From contig JAEINM010000049.1 of assembly GCA_016342385.1 (NCBI GenBank), positions 1 to 15,055 of the forward strand: a stretch of DNA of 15,055 bases, written 5' to 3'. Position 1 is the first letter of the stretch. Each line of letters opens with the position of its first letter. This document shows, piece by piece, positions 1 to 7,100 of the stretch. The notes under the pieces were generated by a model. That model was not told the origin of the DNA and did not search any database. It worked only from the letters and a program-made list of their open reading frames with translations. The position numbers and the translations under genes are program-made. Source of the stretch: Spirochaetaceae bacterium (lineage in GTDB: Bacteria > Spirochaetota > Spirochaetia > DSM-2461).

Positions 1-223
1 ATATTTGATTGCTTATTATGGTGTAAAATTATAACATAGTTTTTAAAAAACAAAATTTTTTTAGATATTTTTTTAATTGAAACCCTAAGTTCCGCAGATT
101 TCGGTGACGACAATAAAGAAAGAGGTGTTCAGGTTTGAATATAAAAAAGAGTGATTCTGTTTACTATTCGGACTGTATATACTAGCATTAATATATAGAT
201 AAAGACTCGATAGGAGAAAAACC
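1..223. other. AT-rich leader region upstream of the chemoreceptor gene
   Basis: No credible gene lies here. The first 80 bases are very AT-rich, with alternating A and T runs around 41-75. I found no convincing sigma-70 pair. TTGAAA occurs at 77-82 but has no matching -10 at normal spacing. TATACT at 178-183 and TAATAT at 189-194 are possible -10 elements with poor -35 partners. I also found no flagellar sigma-28-like box, although the downstream gene is a chemoreceptor. The region presumably holds the promoter of the chemoreceptor gene (inference). Confidence 0.5.
173..198 (+). repeat. AT-rich inverted repeat in the chemoreceptor leader
   Basis: CTGTATAT (173-180) can pair with ATATATAG (191-198) over eight positions, one of them G-U, around a 10-base loop. 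It lies 26 bases before the start codon. AT-rich hairpins of this size arise easily by chance in such sequence, so any regulatory role is speculative. The possible -10 hexamers at 178-183 and 189-194 overlap it. Confidence 0.25.
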
Positions 224-2602
224 TTGTTTCGTAAATTATCCATTAGCAGCAGATTGCTTTTAGGTCTGCTATTACCAATAATCATATGCCTTATTCTCAA
301 CGTTGTTCATATCTTACCATGGATCTCTACTTTGATTCTAATACCCATAGCCCTATTCTGGTATGGAATGACCCATTTCCTTTTTCTAAAACGTATGACT
401 TTTATCGCCGGCAGACTCAGGGATACGACTCAGGGTGAGGCCGATCTCACTCAGCGGCTCCCTGTTATCAATGGTGACGAGATCGGGGGGTTCAGCCGGG
501 ATTTTAATATTTTTATAGCCCAGCTTCACAATATCGTTTTTGAGCTGAAGAACGTCTCCGGTGAAAGTGAAATCATAGGTGATCAATTAGCCCAGAAAAC
601 CGAAGATATTTCCCATTCAATTGAAACTGTAGTCAAGCAGATGATTCTTCTGAAGAATAACAGTCAGTTGCTCGATGATAAGGTCTTTTCAGCAAAAGGG
701 GCCATTAACGGAATCAATTCCTCTATTCAGGTCGTTGTCGATAATATCGATGATCAGTCAACTTCTGTGGAGGAGTCTTCAGCTGCTGTGGAGGAACTAA
801 TCTCGTCGATTAATAACATTTCCAATATTTCATCCAGTAAGGCTGAGAGCGTGAATTCCCTTCTGAAAGTGGTAAAAATCGGTGAAGATAATATGAGCGC
901 CACTGTGGATTCAATAAAGAGCATCTCAAGTTCCGCAGGAGTTATCAGCGAACTGATTCAGGTTATAAACAGTGTGGCAGGCCAGACAAATATCCTCGCC
1001 ATGAATGCGGCTATCGAAGCGGCTCATGCGGGAGAATTCGGGAAAGGTTTCGGTGTCGTTGCCGATGAAATCCGGAAGCTGGCGGAAGCGACAACAAACA
1101 ATGCCCAGGATATTGCAAAGAACCTTAATGAGATTATTGATAATATTCATGAAGCCGCTGAATTAACTGAAAAAACAGACAAATCCATTCAGAAGATGAC
1201 AGAGGGTATAGGTGATGTTGCAGACAGTATGACTGAAATCACCTCTAGCATGTCAGAGATGTCTGCGGGTACTATGGAAATGACCACCGCATTGTCTTCA
1301 TTGGTTTCAATCACGGCGGAAGTAAAGAACTCCTCTAACCAGATTGTAGAACAGTCTGGAACTATTGATTCATCTATGGATGAAATAACCGGATTATCCA
1401 GTCAGAATAATATCTCCATTGGAGAGATAAACAACGAAATTGAACAGATCAATGAGAGAATCGAATTAGTTCAGGATCTCGGCCGGGACAATGTGTCAAA
1501 CCTGGGAATTATAGAAAAAGATATTAAGAGATTCAGGATAATTGACACATCTGAAATGAAATCAAGCGATAATCAGCCTCTGATCAAGTGGAATATAAAA
1601 GAAAAAGAGATTCCGCCCAGACCGGACAATCCCGGCCAGTATCCCGAAGATGATGAGCGACACTGGTATGATTTTGAGTATTCCGGATGGAATGTCCAGA
1701 AAATTAAACCGATTCCCTCTCCCGCAGATGGCACTACGGGCAAGCGGATTATCTGTCTTCAGCCCGGGGATCATCCTCATTTTAAAGGCCATGCCAGGGG
1801 AATGAAGCAGATGACTGATGCGCTGGGTATGGAGCTGGAGATTCTGACAGGAGACTGGACCGCTGAACTTCAGGCGAAGCAGGTCGATATAGCCCGTAAA
1901 GAAAAGCCCGACATGATTGTTCTCATTCCTGCCGATGCAGAAGCCAGTACCAAGTGGTTGAAACAGCTCCATAGGGACAGGATTCCTGTTATAACCAGTA
2001 ATTCTGCACCAACCGAAGAGGGTTTCCAGTACACCCTGGGGCATACAGGAGTGGATAACTGGGGATCTCACCGTATGCTGGCTAAAAAAATGGCAGAAAC
2101 CATGAACTATGAGGGTGGATTCTGTATTGCTCTGAGAAATGCCAAAAGTTCAATGGATATCAGCCGGACCTGGGCTGTCAAAACAGAACTTAAAAAAATA
2201 GCACCTAAAATAGAATGTCTAGAAGTTATGGAAACGGGACTGGAAGAAAATGACAACCGGAATTCCGCTATTAAATGGATAGAAAAATATGGTTCAAAAC
2301 TCAAAGCTATCCAGTGCATCGATGCCACAGTTCCTCTTGCGGGAATGGTAAAGGCGATGGAAGAGAAAAACAGGGAGGATATCCTTGTTTTCGGTTCCGG
2401 TCAGAATAGCTTTAATATCGATTATCTGAAGAAAGGGAAAATCCCCTGTGTTATCTGGGAATCAGCAGAATCAGAAGGGGCATTGACTGTTCAGATTGCC
2501 GTTGACTGGTTCAATGGTTTGGATGTCCGTCCCCTGCGATACCTGGAAAATAAACTGATCACTACGGACATCGCCGATCAATACTATCCCACGCAGTGGT
2601 AG
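224..2602 (+). CDS. Methyl-accepting chemotaxis protein with C-terminal periplasmic-binding-protein-like (Peripla_BP_4 type) domain
   Basis: This is a probable chemoreceptor signalling to the CheA/CheW array. Start is TTG, chosen because AGGAG (212-216) sits 7 bases upstream and residues 1-10 give a basic N-terminus. Two membrane helices (about 11-29 and 33-52) are joined by only a few residues, so no periplasmic sensor domain exists. A HAMP domain follows (about 50-105, with DLTQRLPV and GDEIGGFSRDFN). A long coiled coil (about 106-440) contains the conserved receptor tip, with GQTNILAMNAAIEAA at 253-267 and GFGVVADEIRKLAEA at 275-289. After a proline- and acid-rich linker (about 450-505), residues 506-780 resemble sugar-type solute-binding proteins, with alternating strands and helices, PDMIVLIPAD (562-571) and RIPVITSNS (586-594). 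The predicted topology puts this domain in the cytoplasm. No C-terminal NWETF-like CheR tether is seen; the protein ends in YYPTQW. The receptor assignment is firm. The ligand is unknown. Confidence 0.93.
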   Translation: MFRKLSISSRLLLGLLLPIIICLILNVVHILPWISTLILIPIALFWYGMTHFLFLKRMTFIAGRLRDTTQGEADLTQRLPVINGDEIGGFSRDFNIFIAQLHNIVFELKNVSGESEIIGDQLAQKTEDISHSIETVVKQMILLKNNSQLLDDKVFSAKGAINGINSSIQVVVDNIDDQSTSVEESSAAVEELISSINNISNISSSKAESVNSLLKVVKIGEDNMSATVDSIKSISSSAGVISELIQVINSVAGQTNILAMNAAIEAAHAGEFGKGFGVVADEIRKLAEATTNNAQDIAKNLNEIIDNIHEAAELTEKTDKSIQKMTEGIGDVADSMTEITSSMSEMSAGTMEMTTALSSLVSITAEVKNSSNQIVEQSGTIDSSMDEITGLSSQNNISIGEINNEIEQINERIELVQDLGRDNVSNLGIIEKDIKRFRIIDTSEMKSSDNQPLIKWNIKEKEIPPRPDNPGQYPEDDERHWYDFEYSGWNVQKIKPIPSPADGTTGKRIICLQPGDHPHFKGHARGMKQMTDALGMELEILTGDWTAELQAKQVDIARKEKPDMIVLIPADAEASTKWLKQLHRDRIPVITSNSAPTEEGFQYTLGHTGVDNWGSHRMLAKKMAETMNYEGGFCIALRNAKSSMDISRTWAVKTELKKIAPKIECLEVMETGLEENDNRNSAIKWIEKYGSKLKAIQCIDATVPLAGMVKAMEEKNREDILVFGSGQNSFNIDYLKKGKIPCVIWESAESEGALTVQIAVDWFNGLDVRPLRYLENKLITTDIADQYYPTQW

Positions 2603-2628
2603 TTGAAGATCAATATTTAAAAAGTCCT

Positions 2629-2682
2629 TGCCTCTGATGTTGATGTAACCCGATGTACTATAACAATGAGTCGTCGGAGGCA
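2629..2682 (+). repeat. Large hairpin / inverted repeat with triplicated GATGT
   Basis: Arms 2629-2639 (TGCCTCTGATG) and 2672-2682 (CGTCGGAGGCA) can form 11 pairs, two of them G-U, around a 32-base loop. TTG (2640-2642) and CAA (2664-2666) could extend the stem inside. The pentamer GATGT appears three times, at 2636-2640, 2642-2646 and 2652-2656. The arms are GC-rich against AT-rich surroundings. It could be a 3' mRNA stabiliser, a small-RNA fold, a protein-binding site, or a terminator lacking a U tract. Confidence 0.5.
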
Positions 2683-2730
2683 TTGAAATAAATTCTTCTC
2701 TTAGAAATCAGCGGATTATGAAGCTGAGAG

Positions 2731-2765
2731 TGGCATATTCTTTAAAGCATGGGGAAAATATGCCA
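2731..2765 (+). repeat. Perfect 9-bp inverted repeat, possible operator or terminator stem
   Basis: TGGCATATT (2731-2739) is the exact reverse complement of AATATGCCA (2757-2765), with 17 bases between. Beyond one C/A mismatch, T2741-A2755 and T2742-G2754 could extend the stem. It ends 70 bases before the start of the cysteine-rich protein gene and just upstream of the candidate -10 at 2782-2787. It would therefore sit at the -35 region and could act as an operator. It might instead help terminate the chemoreceptor transcript, but T-rich sequence comes only after a gap. Confidence 0.45.
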
Positions 2766-2835
2766 AACAGCCTATATATTTTATACTTTTTTATTCCGAT
2801 ACTGACTATATCAATAATGTGTTAGGAGTATCATT

Positions 2836-3060
2836 ATGGAAAAAGAAAGTGTAAATGAAGCAACCTGTGATAATTGTGCAAGAGTTTTTGCTGCAACAGC
2901 CAAGCGTTACTACTGTACGCACTGTAATAAATTTTACTATATCTGCAACAGCTGTGTAGAAGCAGAACCCAAATGCAGACACTGCGGAATTCCTCTGAAA
3001 AGAAGAACTGAACCAAGAGTCGGTTTGGCTGAAAAGAGAAAAACCCTTCAGCGAGTGTGA
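2836..3060 (+). CDS. Small four-CxxC putative zinc-binding protein, function unknown
   Basis: This 74-residue protein has eight cysteines in four CxxC pairs: C11/C14, C27/C30, C37/C40 and C47/C50. The separations of 12, 6 and 6 residues are typical of a fold binding two zinc ions in a zinc-ribbon or RING-like arrangement. The tail (51-74) is basic, which would suit binding nucleic acid or a partner protein, but no function can be assigned. There is no signal peptide or membrane segment, so it should be cytoplasmic. The start is well supported by AGGAG at 2824-2828, 7 bases before ATG. Its TGA stop (3058-3060) directly abuts the complement of the stop of the converging M15-like gene, with no spacer. 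It is probably transcribed alone. Confidence 0.85.
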   Translation: MEKESVNEATCDNCARVFAATAKRYYCTHCNKFYYICNSCVEAEPKCRHCGIPLKRRTEPRVGLAEKRKTLQRV

Positions 3061-4038
3061 TCACTCCAGAGGCAGTTCGTTTAATATCATAATTTCCGGT
3101 CTATATTCAAAGTGAATAGTATCGAAAAATAACCATTTCCCTCCCCAGATAAAACCCTGCTTTTCAAAGGCTTTTATAAAAGAGTCGGGAGGGGAAAATC
3201 TGCTCTTGTAGGGCGTATTGTAAAATTTTAATCCCTTGTTCTGAGTCCACAGCCAATAGACTTCCTTCCCCCACGGGGTATTGAGTATCAGATCCAGCGC
3301 CACTCCATAGGAGTGAACACTGAGAGTTTCTGTTTCGGCTATCTGCCGCCAGTTGTATCCATCAATTCTATTGAGTGATCTGACAAATCTCGTCAAACTG
3401 CTGTCTACCAGCATTCTTCTCTGAATCTCTTCTTCCACGGCAGCCAGATCTTCCAGCAGATCTCTATGAATCTGCATTTTAAAACCCAGAAACCAGGTGG
3501 TTTTAACTCTGGCCCAGCTGGTCTCTCTGTCGTATATTCTCCACAGACTGTTTAGAAATCCCGGGTGGCGCTGGAGGGGCATCTGTTTTCTCTCTTCAAC
3601 TAAGCGATCCAGCTTCTCTTTCATTTCCAGCGGTAGTTCCGTAAAAGGAGGAAGCTCTGAGGGATAGTGATTGAATACATGACTATTGTAATCTCCTTTT
3701 TTTATCACCAGTTCTTCCGGCAGGAGTCTTCCTCCCGCCCAGTAATACCATTGATCGTATACTTTCATGGCCCAGTCATCATTCTTGTAGCTTATCTCTC
3801 GGATTTTATCGGGATAGGCCTTTTTGTAGGCCTGAATAATTTTTTCAGGGGGAAATGAGTTCTCTATTTTCTCTCTGCGACTATCATCAACTGTCTGAGG
3901 AACAGCTGTCTGGATCCTTTTTTCCGGTGTAAAGGTCAAGGGTTGTTCCTGAGTCTTTTCCATAAGCAGTTCGGATCCCGTCTGAAAACAGGAGAGGAGA
4001 ATAAGTGATGACAAAAGCAATAGAAGATTTTTTTTCAT
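3061..4038 (-). CDS. Lipoprotein, M15-family D-Ala-D-Ala carboxypeptidase-like (VanY/Peptidase_M15_4 type)
   Basis: This is a probable zinc peptidase trimming peptidoglycan peptides in the periplasm. The N-terminus is a lipoprotein signal: MKKN, a leucine-rich core, then LLSC with lipidation expected at C17. Residues 20-60 look like a flexible linker. The M15 signature is near the C-terminus. SVHSYGVALDL (240-250) supplies zinc ligands H242 and D249, and FFDTIHFEYRPE (304-315) supplies D306 (likely catalytic) and H309 (third ligand). WGGKW (298-302) precedes it as in the family. The middle (about 60-215) has aromatic, charged segments I do not recognise and may be a separate domain. Ribosome-site complementarity is weak (AGAAA just before ATG). 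The gene is divergent from the alpha-2-macroglobulin gene, with 72 bases between starts. Exact substrate (D,D versus L,D bond) cannot be told from the sequence. Confidence 0.85.
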   Translation of the reverse strand: MKKNLLLLLSSLILLSCFQTGSELLMEKTQEQPLTFTPEKRIQTAVPQTVDDSRREKIENSFPPEKIIQAYKKAYPDKIREISYKNDDWAMKVYDQWYYWAGGRLLPEELVIKKGDYNSHVFNHYPSELPPFTELPLEMKEKLDRLVEERKQMPLQRHPGFLNSLWRIYDRETSWARVKTTWFLGFKMQIHRDLLEDLAAVEEEIQRRMLVDSSLTRFVRSLNRIDGYNWRQIAETETLSVHSYGVALDLILNTPWGKEVYWLWTQNKGLKFYNTPYKSRFSPPDSFIKAFEKQGFIWGGKWLFFDTIHFEYRPEIMILNELPLE

Positions 4039-4110
4039 ATATTTCTATTATAATCTAATATAATGTTATCTTGGTACTGTTCTGTTAAAAACAATTAAAG
4101 GACTAGATGA
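4039..4110. promoter_or_regulatory. Divergent promoter region between the M15-like lipoprotein and the alpha-2-macroglobulin operon
   Basis: This short AT-rich spacer must serve both directions. A perfect plus-strand TATAAT lies at 4059-4064, which would start transcription near 4071 and give a leader of about 40 bases. No good -35 is seen at 17 bases. On the minus strand, TATAAT reads from 4052 to 4047, very near the ATG at 4038, implying a leader of only a few bases if used. AAGGA at 4098-4102 is the ribosome site for the macroglobulin gene, 8 bases before ATG. Confidence 0.4.
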
Positions 4111-7100
4111 ATGTTAAAAAAGAGTCTTCTCATAATTATTGCCTTTATACTTCTTTCCGCCTGTGGAAATAAACCTGATAATCAGGAATCTGAATCCCTC
4201 CCGATGACTGAGATCTCAGATATTACCGATCAGAAGGATATGCTGGTTTCTCCCGATGATATAGAGATAGACCCTTCGGTTCCCATTCTAGATGATTCCC
4301 GGCTGCTGGAAAAATCTTCTCTCTCTTCTTATGACTCATCAGTTCTTGGTGAACTGTTTAACCAGGCTGTATCTCTGCAGGAGAAGGAACTTCGGAGCTC
4401 TTTGGATTTTTCCGGACTCACAGTGAATTATTATAATGCCGAAGATTTTGATCCCTCACGACTCATCAGTTCCGAATCTGTGGGTCTCTTGAAAATCGTT
4501 GATTTCGGTCCTTCGGGAGAGCTTCCTATAGAGATGAGAAAACCGACTATCTATGTTCTTTTTAATCAGCCGATGGTGCCCATGAGCAAATTGGGCGAAC
4601 CGGTTAAAGAGAGTCCTATTCTGAATATCAGCCCTGCTGTACCAGGGACATATCGGTGGATGGGAACAAAAATGCTCAGTTTTGAACCCGATGAACCCCT
4701 ATTCAGGACAAGGGACTATCGGGTGACAGTCAGCCGGGGTAGTTCCTCTATTTTTGGAAAAAAACTTCCCCTGGATTTTAATTTTGTTTTTCATAATGAG
4801 TTTGTAGAAATTGTTTCTATGGCATTCGGTACCTTAGATGACCTGCATAATTCCATCAGGGAAGTTCCGCCGGAAAAGGCAAAGAAAATATTATTGACCT
4901 TTAATCAGACAGTTGATCCAGCTACTCTTGATGGGTTTATTTCTGTAAAAGACGATTTTAAAACCTATAGTGTAAAAGTGGAAAGGGCTGGTACGAACCA
5001 CAAAGACTGGAAAGAAGAAACATTACAGAGAATGGTTCTGGTCTCTGTTGAGGGAGACCTTCCCTTTAATAGTGAGATTCGGGTTTTTCTGCAGGAGGGT
5101 GCCCGGGCCAACAGCGATTCCAGCCAGAGAATCGATTCCCAGGAGAAAAGCTATACAACCCTCAGCCCTTTCGTTTATCGAGATTATTCCCTTCATAGTT
5201 ATGGATTTCCCCAGGATCCTGAAGGAGTCCAGAATCCCGTATATCTGGAGTTTTCACATCCTTTAAATAAGGATTCCCTACTGGAGAATCTAGGGACCAG
5301 TTTTTTCGGTATTGATTTAACAGGCCATGTTGAGGCCTATGATTACACTGTTCGGATTGCCGATTTACCGGTTGAATATGAGTCTGAATACGACGTTTTT
5401 CTCTCGGCGGGAATCGAGGATATATACGGCCGTAAGCTGAATCTGGAAAAAACAGTCATTGTGGAAGTACCCGCAGCGGCAAATTATTCACGTTTTCCCG
5501 GTTCCAATGGACTCAGGACTCTGGAAGCCCAATACGGACCACGACTGATCTATGAATATCAGAATATCTCCAGGGGATCATTTTTTATCAATAACCGGGA
5601 ACAGAATCCCGATTTTGACAATGCAAAAAGGAATGAAGCTAATTATAAACTGGTCGATCTGACCCCTTATCTCAATGGATCGGGATTCGGTACGGTGAAT
5701 TTAAAATGGGATTTCGAAGAGAATTACATCAACTGGAAAAATGAAGCGAAAGTGAGAAATAACAAGCGGGATATGGATGTTCAGGTGACAGATCTGGCTA
5801 TCAGTACCCGCTATTCCTACAACAAATTCCTTATCTGGGTTAATCACCTGTCTTCAGGAGAACCGGCAGCGGGAGCCTCTGTCTCTCTATGGGGGAAATC
5901 GGGATTTTACAGTAGCGGAAAAACGAATGAAGAGGGTTTTGTCATTATCAATTTAAACAGCGGTGATATGGCACGATATTTCTATGAGAGCAACCGCTAT
6001 GAGTACACCATCAATATCACGGCTGAGCTCGATAATGACCGTGCCGATCTCTCTGTCCGGAATACGCAATCGGGCTGGCGGTTCGGCATAAGTAATTCCT
6101 CTCCTGTCTATGCAGAGAACAGGATTCCCCGGGTCTTCATGTTTACTGACCGGGGCTTGTATAAACCGGGGGAGACTGTGACATTCCGTGGAATGGACTG
6201 GAATCAGTATCTGGGAGAATTTACCCCTTATTCCGGCCCCTATTCCATTAGGATAGAGGAGCTTCAGGGATATAGTTCCAAAGAAGTTGTCTCCTGGACA
6301 GGAAACACCACAGAATCGGGCGGATTTTTTGAAACCTATGATATTCCGGCAGATAGGGATCCTGTAGACCTGCGGATTGTCTATGAGCGGCAGGGTGAGA
6401 CTTTTTATGAGAGGATCAAGGTCGCCTTTTTCAGAAGGCTGAATTTCCAGGCCCAACTGAGAACACCAGATAGAAAGTATTTTACGGGAGACAAGATATC
6501 GATTCCCATCGAAGCTTCTTATCTGGCTGGAGGGGCTCTGGCAGAGGGACGGCTCTCGAGTTTCTGGACGAGAAAACCGGTCCGTTATTACCCACCTGGG
6601 GAGCCGTGGAAATTTTCGGTTTTCGGCCCATCCGTGGGGTGGTTAAGGGAAAATGTGCTCTCTTCCCGGGAAGATAAATTGAATGTCCAGGGCAAATCTG
6701 TTTTATCCATAGAAAGTAGGGATCACAGTCTCAAGGGAATGGCTTACCGCTATGTTGTAGAGGCCACAGTCGAGGACATTGACAGGCAGACGGTGAGCGT
6801 CGCCTCTTCGGTTATTGTCCATCCGGCAACTTATTATATTGGTGCGTCAATAGATGATAAGAGCGGCGGCAGATGGCGTCGTTTTGTGCCGGTAGATAAA
6901 GAAATCCATTTTGTTTTTGCCCAGGTCGATACAGAGGGCCTTCTGTCTCCTGTTGATAAGGCTGCGGAAATAGAGATCATTAAAGGATCTTACAGGGCCG
7001 ACCAGCAGAACAGCATCGGCGGAAGGGTCAACACCCGGTACGAATGGGTCGAAGAAACCCTGCACAGTGATTCTGTTCAGTGGAACTCCGGCCGATCCCG

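Larger units (their letters stand above)
2603..2835. other. Intergenic region with two inverted repeats
   Basis: These 233 bases separate the chemoreceptor from the small cysteine-rich protein. They hold two inverted repeats (2629-2682 and 2731-2765), then AT-rich sequence with a possible -10 (TATACT, 2782-2787), then the ribosome site AGGAG at 2824-2828. Neither hairpin is directly followed by a T tract, so no standard rho-independent terminator is evident. The second hairpin abuts the likely promoter of the downstream gene. Confidence 0.5.

Noticed and set aside
41..75. A-run and T-run pairs that could look like a rho-independent terminator
   Set aside because: The possible stem is only A-T pairs with no GC core; this is ordinary AT-rich intergenic sequence.
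1..223. Flagellar sigma-28 promoter for the chemoreceptor
   Set aside because: No TAAA-N15-GCCGATAA-like pair was found; TAAA occurrences at 24, 112 and 200 regions lack a downstream match.
1562..2071. Long antisense open frame within the chemoreceptor gene
   Set aside because: It lies wholly within the binding-protein domain on the opposite strand, shows no recognisable motifs, and is best explained as a shadow of the real frame.
3028..3066. Bidirectional terminator between the converging genes
   Set aside because: GCTGAA/TTCAGC (3028-3033, 3047-3052) and GAGTG/CACTC (3053-3057, 3062-3066) are short stems inside coding sequence, and neither is followed by a T tract in either direction.
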